This document shows positions 43,504-51,241 of a stretch of 64,000 bases of DNA, piece by piece; positions within the stretch are counted from its first letter, which is position 1, and every line of letters starts with the position of its first letter. This stretch comes from Pseudomonas tritici (lineage in GTDB: Bacteria > Pseudomonadota > Gammaproteobacteria > Pseudomonadales > Pseudomonadaceae): assembly GCF_014268275.3 (NCBI RefSeq), contig NZ_CP077084.1:5700501-5764500 (forward strand), in the 5' to 3' direction. A model generated the notes under the pieces. That model was not told the origin of the DNA, made no database searches, and saw only the letters and a list, made by a program, of their open reading frames with translations. A program made the translations under genes and the position numbers.

Positions 43504-43959
43504 ATGCAGTTACGACCACTTGTTTTGCTCACCCTTTTCAGTTTTCTGGTCGCCTGCAGCAGCGAAGCCCCCAAGCCGGCCGCACCTCAACCGACACCAG
43601 CGCAAGAGAAAAAAGTCCCAGGGATTGAAGACATGGGCCCCCTGCCTGCCTATCAGCGGGAAATCAGCGGCAGCCTGACCAACGTGCCGGCGGGTGCCGA
43701 AGTCGAGATGGCCTTGTTGGTCATCGACGACCGTTCGCGTCCGCAGCAACTGCTCGCCAGCAGCGTATTGAACGGCAACGGCAAGCCCTTGGCCTTCCGC
43801 CTGCGCTACAACCCCGAAGCCTTCCCAGCCGGTGCGCGGGTTGAACTGCGTGGCCGCGCCAGCCAGTCCGGCCAGTTGATCCTGCACCTGCCTGCCGTAC
43901 TGATCACCCAGGCAATCACCCAGACCACCGGCCCCCTGCAACTCGTCAAGGCACCATGA
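43504..43959 (+). CDS. YbaY-family lipoprotein
   Basis: A 151-residue lipoprotein: signal MQLRPLVLLTLFSFL, lipobox LVAC, then a Pro/Ala linker and a YbaY-type beta domain (ISGSLTNVPAGAEVEMALLV, LAFRLRYNPEAFPAGARVEL, VLITQAITQTTGPLQL). The family resembles secretion pilotins; the role here is unknown. GGAG precedes the ATG at 43504. The stop overlaps the next start by 4 bp. Confidence 0.87.
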   Translation: MQLRPLVLLTLFSFLVACSSEAPKPAAPQPTPAQEKKVPGIEDMGPLPAYQREISGSLTNVPAGAEVEMALLVIDDRSRPQQLLASSVLNGNGKPLAFRLRYNPEAFPAGARVELRGRASQSGQLILHLPAVLITQAITQTTGPLQLVKAP

Positions 43960-44636
43960 CGCCACCGCTGGACTTGCAAGCGGCGCTGAGCGAACTGATC
44001 GGCGACGCGCAACTGGTGCCCTGCCCGCTGCCGGGTACCGAGCTGTCTTTGTGGCTGCTGGATGCAGACAACATGGACCGCGCCTTCAGTCCCGAGGAAA
44101 CCCGGCGCATCCTGCATGAACCGCCTTACTGGAGTTTTTGCTGGGCCAGTGGTTTGGCGCTGGCGCGGTATCTGGCGGCGAATCCTGAGTGGGTCGCCGG
44201 CAAGCGCGTGCTGGATTTTGGCGCGGGTTCCGGTGTGGCCGGGATTGCGGCGACTAAAGCGGGCGCGCTGGAAGTAGTCGCCTGCGACCTGGACCCGCTG
44301 GCCTTGGCATCCTGCCGGGCGAATGCCGAGCTTAATGGCGTGGAACTGGGTTATTCGGCGGACTTTTTCGCGGAAGCAGACCGCTTCGACCTGATCCTGG
44401 TGGCTGACGTGCTCTACGACCGGGCGAACCTGCCGCTGCTGGACCAGTTCCTGACCCGTGGCCGCGAAGCGTTGGTGGCGGATTCGCGGGTGCGGGACTT
44501 TCAGCACCCGGATTATCAACGGCTGGAGACTCTGGATGCGCTGACGTTGCCGGACTTGGCGGAGCCTTGGGAGTTTCGCAAGGTGAGTCTGTACCATTCG
44601 CGGCGCACTTTCAGCCAGGCTCGCCAGCCCTTATAG
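43956..44636 (+). CDS. Class I SAM-dependent methyltransferase (METTL20/PrmA-like)
   Basis: A 226-residue methyltransferase. The SAM loop is VLDFGAGSGVAGIAATKAGA (about 88-107), the acidic strand-2 end is VVACDLDPLALASCRANAEL, and the post-motif is DLILVADVLYDRANL. PPYWSFCWASGLALARYL before the SAM loop is typical of protein-lysine methyltransferases such as ETFB methyltransferase; the target is not identified. It is translationally coupled (ATGA) to the YbaY-like gene. Confidence 0.85.
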   Translation: MTPPLDLQAALSELIGDAQLVPCPLPGTELSLWLLDADNMDRAFSPEETRRILHEPPYWSFCWASGLALARYLAANPEWVAGKRVLDFGAGSGVAGIAATKAGALEVVACDLDPLALASCRANAELNGVELGYSADFFAEADRFDLILVADVLYDRANLPLLDQFLTRGREALVADSRVRDFQHPDYQRLETLDALTLPDLAEPWEFRKVSLYHSRRTFSQARQPL

Positions 44637-44668
44637 TTGCCCCATTCCCGCTTTATTCGAGACGCCCC

Positions 44669-45541
44669 ATGAGTGAGCCCACGCCGTACATCTTCGACGT
44701 TACTACTGCCACCTTCGACCAGGCGGTGATCCAGAACTCCTTCGAAAAACCCGTGCTGGTGGATTTCTGGGCCGAGTGGTGCGCGCCGTGCAAGGCGTTG
44801 ATGCCGATGCTCGCGAAAGTTGCCGAGAGTTATCAGGGCGAGCTGCTGCTGGCCAAGGTTGATTGCGAGGCCGAGCAGGACATCGTCGCGCGTTTTGGCA
44901 TTCAAAGCCTGCCGACGGTGGTGCTGTTCAAGGATGGCCAGCCGGTGGACGGTTTTGCCGGTGCGCAGCCGGAGTCGGCGGTGCGGGCGCTGTTGGAGCC
45001 GCATGTGCAGATGCCGCCGCCAGCGGCGGCGGATCCGTTGGAGCAGGCCCAGGCGCTGTTTGCCGAAGGTCGCATCAGCGATGCCGAAGCGGTGCTGGTC
45101 GCGCTGTTGGGCGAGGACAACACCAACGCCGCCGCACTGATCCTATATGCACGCTGCCTGGCCGAGCGCGGTGAGTTGGGCGAAGCCCAGGCCGTGCTGG
45201 ACGCCGTGAAAAGCGACGACCACAAAGCCGCCCTCGCCGGGGCCAAGGCGCAGATCACTTTCCTGCGCCAGGCTGCCGACCTGCCGGACGCCGCCGACTT
45301 GAAAAGCCGCCTGGCGCAAAATCCGCAGGACGATGAAGCGGCTTACAAGCTGGCGATCCAGCAACTGGCGCGCCAGCAGTACGACGCGGCGCTGGAAGGT
45401 TTGCTCAAGCTGTTCATCCGCAACCGCAGCTACAGCGAAGGCCTGCCGCACAAGACCTTGCTGCAGGTGTTCGAACTGCTGGGCAATGATCACCCGCTGG
45501 TGACCGTGTACCGCCGCAAGCTGTTTGCCGCGCTGTATTAA
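44669..45541 (+). CDS. ybbN: Thioredoxin-fold co-chaperone YbbN/CnoX
   Basis: A 290-residue protein with an N-terminal thioredoxin domain (VDFWAEWCAPCKALMPML, redox pair WCAPC intact) and C-terminal TPR-like repeats from about 120 (DPLEQAQALFAEGRISDAEA, AAYKLAIQQLARQQYDAAL). In E. coli YbbN/CnoX protects proteins from bleach damage and hands them to GroEL and DnaK; pseudomonads keep the CxxC. The ATG at 44669 opens the family sequence. It ends tail-to-tail with the next gene, sharing TTAA. Confidence 0.93.
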   Translation: MSEPTPYIFDVTTATFDQAVIQNSFEKPVLVDFWAEWCAPCKALMPMLAKVAESYQGELLLAKVDCEAEQDIVARFGIQSLPTVVLFKDGQPVDGFAGAQPESAVRALLEPHVQMPPPAAADPLEQAQALFAEGRISDAEAVLVALLGEDNTNAAALILYARCLAERGELGEAQAVLDAVKSDDHKAALAGAKAQITFLRQAADLPDAADLKSRLAQNPQDDEAAYKLAIQQLARQQYDAALEGLLKLFIRNRSYSEGLPHKTLLQVFELLGNDHPLVTVYRRKLFAALY

Positions 45542-45879
45542 TCGCCGACCCAACTGTACAGCGGCGTATCACCGCCGCTGGCCACTTTCACCTTGGCGCT
45601 ATGGCGCAGGCGCACCAACAGGCGCTTGCCCGCCGAGGCGTCCCCCGCCAAGCCTTCCAACTGGTCGAGCAGTTCGAGGCCACTGAGTTGCCCGGCCTCG
45701 CGCAACAGATCCTGAGCGTTCTGCCACAGGTCATCATTCTGCTTTATCGGCGCAACTGTCGGCGTACTCGGTGCTGGGGCGGCCTGCAATTGCGCGCCCA
45801 GGCGTGCCCAATCAGCGTCGTCCAGCTCCAGGGTCAAGTCCACCGGCAGGTCGCCGACCGTTCCACGAATTCGCAACAT
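45538..45879 (-). CDS. Conserved-looking small protein of unknown function
   Basis: A 113-residue protein starting MLRIRGTVGDLPVDLTLELD. It has an N-terminal beta region, an Ala/Pro/Thr linker, and a helical part (NDDLWQNAQDLLREAGQL, LLDQLEGLAGDASAGKRLLV) before SAKVKVASGGDTPLYSWVGD. No domain is recognised. The first ATG giving a compact protein is at 45879. Its stop overlaps the ybbN stop by four bases (TTAA) on the other strand. Confidence 0.7.
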   Translation of the reverse strand: MLRIRGTVGDLPVDLTLELDDADWARLGAQLQAAPAPSTPTVAPIKQNDDLWQNAQDLLREAGQLSGLELLDQLEGLAGDASAGKRLLVRLRHSAKVKVASGGDTPLYSWVGD

Positions 45880-45964
45880 CGTCGTTACTCCTGCACATTT
45901 TCCGACAGGCATGCTCCCATGCGGCTTGCGCAACGCCAAGCAGACGGTCAAACTCCCGGCACTA

Positions 45965-45986
45965 TTGTTATAAGATCACATAACAA
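45965..45986. promoter_or_regulatory. Zur box upstream of the zinc cluster
   Basis: GTTATAAGATCACATAAC with flanking TT/AA forms an imperfect palindrome very like the Zur site TGTTATAATATCACA of E. coli znuA and the GTTATA-n-TATAAC motif of pseudomonads. It lies 30 bp before a histidine-rich periplasmic protein gene known to belong to zinc-starvation clusters. Confidence 0.8.
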
Positions 45987-46015
45987 AACTTTCATCTTCG
46001 CTCGGGAGTTTCACC

Positions 46016-46603
46016 ATGCGCCGTCTGTTGCTTGCTTTGCCGTTTGCCCTGCTGCCACTGGCGGTCGCCCATGCTCACGACGATCACGACCATGAACACG
46101 GCAGCCTCGGCGCCCATGAACACGGCGTTGGTCGCCTCAATGCGGTGCTCGACGGCCAAGCCCTTGAACTAGAGTTGGACAGCCCGGCGATGAACCTGGT
46201 GGGTTTCGAACACGTGGCCACCAGCGCGGCGGACAAAGCCAAAGTCGCCGCTGCACGTAAACAGCTGGAAAGCCCTGTCGCCCTGTTCAACTTGCCCAAG
46301 GCCGCCGGCTGCGTCGTCAGCACCCAGGAACTCAACAGCCCGTTGTTCGGCGACAAGCCCGAAGCCGACCATGACGATGACGATGACGCCAAAGACGGCG
46401 CCCACGAGCACCATCACGACCACAGCGAGATCCACGCCCATTACCAGTTCACCTGCGCCACGCCGACAGCCTTGAGCAATCTCGACCTGAGCCAAGTGTT
46501 CAAGACCTTCCCCGCCACCCAGAAAATTCAGGTACAACTGATCGGCCCGAGCGGCCAGCAAGGTGTTGAAGCGACGGCCACAGCAGCCACCGTTAAATTC
46601 TGA
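46016..46603 (+). CDS. His-rich periplasmic zinc-binding protein (DUF2796/ZrgA-like)
   Basis: A 195-residue exported protein. After the signal (MRRLLLALPFALLPLAVAHA) come two histidine/aspartate clusters, HDDHDHEHGSLGAHEHG and, near 120-145, a D-D-D run with HEHHHDHSEIHAH. The DUF2796 core has CVVSTQELNSPLF and HYQFTCATPTALSNLDLS with paired cysteines. It probably traps zinc in the periplasm. GGGAG precedes the ATG; a Zur box lies 30 bp upstream. It corresponds to P. aeruginosa PA4063, induced by zinc shortage. Confidence 0.9.
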   Translation: MRRLLLALPFALLPLAVAHAHDDHDHEHGSLGAHEHGVGRLNAVLDGQALELELDSPAMNLVGFEHVATSAADKAKVAAARKQLESPVALFNLPKAAGCVVSTQELNSPLFGDKPEADHDDDDDAKDGAHEHHHDHSEIHAHYQFTCATPTALSNLDLSQVFKTFPATQKIQVQLIGPSGQQGVEATATAATVKF

Positions 46604-46620
46604 TTTGAAAATGCGGTCAC

Positions 46621-46708
46621 TGTGGGAGCTGGCTTGCCTGCGAACGGATCGCCTCGGTATGTCTGGAAAAACCGAGTCGCCCGCATCGCAGGCAAGCCAG
46701 CTCCCACA
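46621..46708. repeat. REPIN inside the zinc cluster
   Basis: Arms TGTGGGAGCTGGCTTGCCTG at 46621 and the reverse complement to 46708. It lies between the DUF2796 gene and the ABC ATPase gene, filling most of their gap, and could lower expression of the downstream transporter genes. Confidence 0.9.
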
Positions 46709-46752
46709 ACGGATCGGCGCCATTTTCTACAACCAGGCACTACTGATTTAAC

Positions 46753-47463
46753 ATGACCCAAGCATTGATTGAACTGTCTGACCTGGGCTTTAACTGGCCC
46801 GGGCACCCACAGTTGCTGGACATCCCCGCTTTCCGCCTGGAAGCAGGTGAAACCCTGTTTCTGAAGGGCCCGAGCGGCAGTGGCAAAACCACGCTACTGG
46901 GCCTGCTCGGCGGCGTACAGAAACCCAGCCAGGGCAGCATCCGATTGCTCGGCCAGGAGCTGACCGAACTGTCGGCCGGCGCCCGCGACCGCTTCCGTGT
47001 CGACCACACCGGCTACATCTTCCAGCAGTTCAACCTGCTGCCGTTCCTGTCGGTGCGCGAGAACGTCGAGTTGCCCTGCCACTTTTCCACGCTGCGCGCG
47101 CAGCGGGCGAAACAACGTCACGGCAGTGTCGACCGCGCCGCCGCGACCTTGCTGGCGCACCTGGGTTTGAAAGACAAAGACCTGCTGGAACGCCGCGCCG
47201 ACTCGCTGTCCATCGGCCAGCAACAACGGGTGGCCGCCGCTCGCGCGCTGATCGGTCAACCCGAGTTGGTGATCGCCGACGAGCCCACCTCGGCCCTGGA
47301 CTACGACGCCCGCGAAGCGTTCCTTCAGCTGTTGTTCGCTGAATGCCGCGAAGCCGGCGCCAGCCTGTTGTTTGTCAGCCATGACCAAAGCCTGGCCGCG
47401 CTGTTCGACCGCCACCTGTCGCTGGCCGAACTCAATCGCGCCGCCACGCCCGCAGAGGTTTGA
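46753..47463 (+). CDS. ABC transporter ATPase of the zinc cluster (LolD/MacB-like)
   Basis: A 236-residue ATPase: Walker A GPSGSGKTTLLGLLGG (about 38-53), signature in variant form LSIGQQQRVAAARAL (about 155), Walker B LVIADEPTSALD, and the switch histidine in LLFVSHDQS. It is of the MacB/LolD class that works with FtsX-like permeases. The permease gene follows within 2 bp. Role in zinc or metallophore handling is inferred from the Zur box upstream. Confidence 0.92.
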   Translation: MTQALIELSDLGFNWPGHPQLLDIPAFRLEAGETLFLKGPSGSGKTTLLGLLGGVQKPSQGSIRLLGQELTELSAGARDRFRVDHTGYIFQQFNLLPFLSVRENVELPCHFSTLRAQRAKQRHGSVDRAAATLLAHLGLKDKDLLERRADSLSIGQQQRVAAARALIGQPELVIADEPTSALDYDAREAFLQLLFAECREAGASLLFVSHDQSLAALFDRHLSLAELNRAATPAEV

Positions 47464-47464
47464 G

Positions 47465-48730
47465 ATGTATCTGTTCCGACTAGCCATGGCCAGCCTGGCT
47501 AACCGCCGCTTTACCGCGATCCTCACCGCATTCGCCATCGCCCTGTCTGTGTGCCTGCTGCTGGCCGTGGAACGCGTGCGTGTCGAGGCGCGCAACAGTT
47601 TCGCCAGCACCATCAGCGGCACCGACCTGATCGTCGGCGCCCGCTCCGGCTCGGTGAACCTGCTGCTGTATTCGGTGTTTCGCATCGGCAATGCCACCAA
47701 CAATATCCGCTGGGACAGCTACGAGCACTTCGCCGCCAGCCCCCAGGTGAAATGGGCGATCCCGATTTCCTTGGGTGATTCCCACCGCGGCTACCGCGTG
47801 ATGGGCACCAACGAGTCCTACTTCGAGCACTACCAATACGGTCGCAAGCAAAACCTTGAACTGGCCAGCGGCCGCGCCTTCGCCACCGACCCGTTCGAAG
47901 TGGTGCTCGGCGCCGAAGTGGCTGACGCACTGCACTACAAACTCGGCGACAAACTGGTGCTGGCCCATGGCGTGGCGGTGGTCAGCCTGGTCAAGCACGA
48001 TGACAAACCCTTCACCGTGGTCGGCATCCTCAAGCGCACCGGCACGCCGGTGGACCGTACCTTGCACATCAGCCTCGGTGGCATGGAGGCGATCCACATT
48101 GATTGGCACAACGGCGTGCCGGCTCAAGGCAAAGGCCGCATCAGCGCCGATCAAGCACGCAACATGGACCTCACACCGCAAGCCATCACCGCGTTCATGC
48201 TTGGCCTGAACAACAAGATTTCCACCTTCGCCCTGCAACGCGAGATCAACGAATTCCGTGGCGAGCCGATGTTGGCGATCCTGCCGGGCGTAGCGCTGCA
48301 AGAACTGTGGAGCATGATGGGCACCGCTGAAAAAGCGCTGTTTGTGATCTCACTGTTCGTGGTGCTCACGGGCCTGATCGGCATGCTCACGGCGATCCTC
48401 ACCAGCCTCAACGAGCGCCGTCGCGAAATGGCGATCCTGCGCTCGGTGGGCGCACGGCCATGGCATATTGCGACCTTGCTGATCTTTGAAGCCTTTGCCC
48501 TGGCGCTGTCCGGCGTGATCGCGGGCGTGGGCCTGCTGTACGTGTGCATCGCCGCCTCGCGCGGTTACCTGCAGGCCAATTACGGCCTGGACCTGCCCAT
48601 GTCGTGGCCCAGCGAATATGAATGGACGCTGCTCGCCGGTATCCTGGCCGCCGCGCTGTTGATGGGCAGCGTGCCCGCGTGGCGCGCCTATCGACAATCC
48701 CTGGCCGACGGCCTGTCCATACGTTTATGA
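47465..48730 (+). CDS. FtsX/MacB-type ABC permease of the zinc cluster
   Basis: A 421-residue permease. One membrane segment is at the N-terminus (FTAILTAFAIALSVCLLLAV), followed by a periplasmic MacB-like domain of about 230 residues, then three C-terminal segments with the conserved ILTSLNERRREMAILRSVGA coupling helix. The ATG at 47465 is 1 bp after the ATPase stop with GAGG upstream. It overlaps the DUF3299 gene region. Such exporters usually move peptides, lipoproteins or small molecules by mechanotransmission; the cargo is unknown. Confidence 0.9.
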   Translation: MYLFRLAMASLANRRFTAILTAFAIALSVCLLLAVERVRVEARNSFASTISGTDLIVGARSGSVNLLLYSVFRIGNATNNIRWDSYEHFAASPQVKWAIPISLGDSHRGYRVMGTNESYFEHYQYGRKQNLELASGRAFATDPFEVVLGAEVADALHYKLGDKLVLAHGVAVVSLVKHDDKPFTVVGILKRTGTPVDRTLHISLGGMEAIHIDWHNGVPAQGKGRISADQARNMDLTPQAITAFMLGLNNKISTFALQREINEFRGEPMLAILPGVALQELWSMMGTAEKALFVISLFVVLTGLIGMLTAILTSLNERRREMAILRSVGARPWHIATLLIFEAFALALSGVIAGVGLLYVCIAASRGYLQANYGLDLPMSWPSEYEWTLLAGILAAALLMGSVPAWRAYRQSLADGLSIRL

Positions 48731-48741
48731 GGAAGGCCTTG

Positions 48742-49254
48742 ATGCGTCGCGCCCTCGCTGCACTGTTTTTGCTGGTGGCCCTGCCCGCCTGGGCCGCCGA
48801 GCCCAAGGAACTGACCTGGTCGGAGCTGATCCCGCCGGATGCCATGCCCGAAGTGCCCAATATGCAGCCGCTGCACAACCTGTCCGGCATGGCGGATGCA
48901 CTGGAGTCGGCGCCGGCGGCCAAGCAGGAAATGCCCCACGCGCCTGTGGTGCAAAGCCTTGATGGCAAGCGCATCCGCCTGCCCGGTTATATCGTGCCGT
49001 TGGAAGTCGGCGAAAACGGCCGCACCACTGAATTCTTGCTGGTGCCGTATTTCGGCGCGTGCATCCACGTTCCGCCACCGCCATCGAACCAGATCGTGCA
49101 CGTTAAAAGTGAAGTCGGCGTGAAGCTCGATGAGCTGTATCAACCGTACTGGATCGAAGGCGCGATGCGGGTCAAACCGTCCACCAGCGAACTGGCCGAC
49201 GCCGGTTACCAGATGGATGCCGAGAAGATTTACATCTACGAGCTGCCGGAATAG
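48742..49254 (+). CDS. DUF3299 exported protein
   Basis: A 170-residue exported protein: signal MRRALAALFLLVALPAWAA, then ELTWSELIPPDAMP, RLPGYIVPLEVGENGRTTEF, and the family hallmark FLLVPYFGACIHVPPPPSNQ, whose cysteine and histidine suggest metal binding. The ATG at 48742 has AGGAAGG at good spacing; an ATG at 48727 overlaps the permease stop. It is the fourth gene of the Zur-box cluster, as in P. aeruginosa. Confidence 0.9.
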   Translation: MRRALAALFLLVALPAWAAEPKELTWSELIPPDAMPEVPNMQPLHNLSGMADALESAPAAKQEMPHAPVVQSLDGKRIRLPGYIVPLEVGENGRTTEFLLVPYFGACIHVPPPPSNQIVHVKSEVGVKLDELYQPYWIEGAMRVKPSTSELADAGYQMDAEKIYIYELPE

Positions 49255-49271
49255 CGCTGATCGCCCTTTCA

Positions 49272-49285
49272 TTGAGCTGAGTCAA
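49272..49285 (+). promoter_or_regulatory. Possible ANR box of oprG
   Basis: TTGAGCTGAGTCAA resembles the ANR/FNR site TTGAT-N4-ATCAA, keeping the TTGA/TCAA ends. TACCAT at 49307-49312 is a possible -10, placing the box near -41. In P. aeruginosa oprG responds to anaerobiosis through ANR. The match is incomplete. Confidence 0.4.
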
Positions 49286-49348
49286 AAGATCGAGCGGAAC
49301 GATCTTTACCATTGGACGTACAACTTTTAACGTCCTTTTGGAGCTCCC

Positions 49349-50047
49349 ATGAACAAGTCTCTGCTCGGCGCGTCCCTCTTCGCGCTCGCCCTCGCTGCCC
49401 CTGTCGCACACGCTCACGAAGCGGGCGACATTCTGGTTCGCGCCGGTGCAATCACCGTGAATCCGAAGGCTGATAGCAGCACCGTCAAAGTTGACCAAGG
49501 CCCATTGGCCGGCGCCAACCTGGGCGGCAAGGCGACCATGAGCAGCGACACCCAACTGGGCCTGAACTTCGCCTACATGCTGACCAACCACGTCGGTATC
49601 GAACTGCTGGCCGCCACGCCGTTCGAGCACGACGTGAAGATCAAAGGCACCGCCCTAGGCGCCGCCAACGGCAAGCTCGGCACCCTGAAACACCTGCCGC
49701 CAACACTGAGCGTCGTGTACTACCCGTTGGATAACAAATCGGCCTTACAACCTTACGTAGGCGCCGGTATCAACTACACCTGGATCTACGACGAGCACGT
49801 CGGCAGCCGTGCCCAAGGCGCAGGTTTCAGCAACTTCAAGGCTGAAAACTCCTGGGGCTGGGCTGCACAGATCGGCGCGGACTACATGATCAACGACAAG
49901 TGGATGATCAACGCCCAGGCGCGCTACATCGACATCAGCACCAAGGCCACCGTGGAAAACAACGCCGTGGCACCTGGCACTCGCGCCAAGGTCAATGTGG
50001 ACGTGGACCCGATGGTTTACATGGTGGGTATTGGTTACAAGTTCTAA
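49349..50047 (+). CDS. oprG: Outer-membrane protein OprG (OmpW family)
   Basis: A 232-residue eight-stranded barrel. The signal peptide is MNKSLLGASLFALALAAPVA; the mature protein starts HAHEAGDILVRAGAITVNP and ends VDPMVYMVGIGYKF with a terminal aromatic. Family motifs include AYMLTNHVGIELLAATPFEH and LQPYVGAGINYTWIYDEHVG. OmpW/OprG proteins pass small hydrophobic molecules sideways into the membrane. GGAG precedes the ATG. It follows the zinc cluster but has its own promoter region. Confidence 0.95.
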   Translation: MNKSLLGASLFALALAAPVAHAHEAGDILVRAGAITVNPKADSSTVKVDQGPLAGANLGGKATMSSDTQLGLNFAYMLTNHVGIELLAATPFEHDVKIKGTALGAANGKLGTLKHLPPTLSVVYYPLDNKSALQPYVGAGINYTWIYDEHVGSRAQGAGFSNFKAENSWGWAAQIGADYMINDKWMINAQARYIDISTKATVENNAVAPGTRAKVNVDVDPMVYMVGIGYKF

Positions 50048-50076
50048 TCCCGACCTAAGCACACTGCATAACCAAA

Positions 50077-50196
50077 TGTGGGAGGGGGGTTGTGTGGGAG
50101 CCGGGCTTGCCCGCGATGCAGACACCTCGGTGTATCAGTGATACCGAGGTGGTGCTATCGCAGGCAAGCCAGCGCCCACACAAGCCCCCTCCCACA
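50077..50196. repeat. Nested composite REPIN
   Basis: An outer pair (TGTGGGAGGGGG at 50077 and CCCCCTCCCACA to 50196) encloses a second complete doublet of another subfamily (GTGTGGGAGCCGGGCTTGCC from about 50092 and GGCAAGCCAGCGCCCACAC to about 50182). The inner spacer has the hairpin ACCTCGGT/ACCGAGGT. It appears that one REPIN sits inside another. Confidence 0.85.
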
Positions 50197-50214
50197 TTTT
50201 GGTTTTGCGTGTAG

Positions 50215-51099
50215 TCAGCTGTGCCGATAGAACCGATCCAGCAACGCCGGCAACCCCGCCCGCCACGCCCGTGGCTTGATGCCAAAGGTATGGAGGATTT
50301 TCTTGCAGGCGAGCACCGCGTGTTGCGGTTCTTCACTTGCATCCGGCCGGGCCGCATGGGCCTGGGCGGTGGGGGATTCGATCGCCAACGGATGAAAGTT
50401 GCGCGCTTCTGTGAGGATCGCCTGGCCCAGCGCCAACGGCGTGGTCGCCTCATGGCCCGCGTAGTGGTAAGTGCCCCACAACGGCGCCGCGCAATCGAGT
50501 TGCTTGAGCACCGAAATGATCACCCGCGCCGCATCGTCCACTGGCGTCGGGTTGCCGCGCCGGTCGTCAGCCATCAGTAATTCATCGGGTTTTTCGGCCC
50601 GGGCCAGGAAGCGCCCGAGGGTGCCGTCGACGCTGTCATCCAGCAGCCAGCCAAACCGCAGCAACACATGTTGCGGGCAAGTGGCGCGCACACTTTGTTC
50701 GATACGCCACAACGCCTGGCCGCGCAGGCCCAGGGGCACCGGCTCGTCTTTTTCGCTGTAGGCGGTGGCGCGAGAGCCATCGAACACGCGGTAGCTGGAC
50801 GGTTGCAGCAAAGTGATGTTGTGGTGCTGGCACAGCTCGGCCAGACGCTCAATGGCGAACTCCTGGGAGGCCAGGCGCGTTTCGCTGACCGCTTCGGCCT
50901 GGAACCAGTCGAAATAGTAGGCGAGGTTGATCAACGCATCGGGACGGGTGTCGTCGAGCAATTGGGTGAGGCTCGCGGCATCCCAGCCGTCTTGGGGCGG
51001 TTTGGGTGCGAGGAAACCAATGTCTTCCTCTGCACCGAGGCGAATCAGCGCCTGCCCGAGGGCATTCCCGCCGCCCAGTAACATAAGGCGCATTCGCAT
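50215..51099 (-). CDS. RmlD-like sugar-nucleotide reductase/epimerase family protein
   Basis: A 294-residue short-chain dehydrogenase of the extended RmlD type: MRMRLMLLGGGNALGQALIR is the NAD(P) loop, ALINLAYYFDWFQ follows strand 4, and SSYRVFDGSRATAYSEKDEP carries the tyrosine region. The catalytic YxxxK is not obvious, so activity may differ. The ATG at 51099 was chosen as the first start at the Rossmann fold; ATG 51093 is also possible. It corresponds to the gene after oprG in P. aeruginosa. The substrate is unknown. Confidence 0.82.
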   Translation of the reverse strand: MRMRLMLLGGGNALGQALIRLGAEEDIGFLAPKPPQDGWDAASLTQLLDDTRPDALINLAYYFDWFQAEAVSETRLASQEFAIERLAELCQHHNITLLQPSSYRVFDGSRATAYSEKDEPVPLGLRGQALWRIEQSVRATCPQHVLLRFGWLLDDSVDGTLGRFLARAEKPDELLMADDRRGNPTPVDDAARVIISVLKQLDCAAPLWGTYHYAGHEATTPLALGQAILTEARNFHPLAIESPTAQAHAARPDASEEPQHAVLACKKILHTFGIKPRAWRAGLPALLDRFYRHS

Positions 51100-51241
51100 A
51101 GAGTGTGCAGGCCCGGTCTGTTTAGAACGATGGTTATTCAGGTATTTGTCAGAATCGTTGCATTTTGCGGGTTTGTAGCGCAACCGTCACGGACAAACTG
51201 CGCGATTGCAACTTGTTGGAGCGGGCGGTATCAATCACTCC

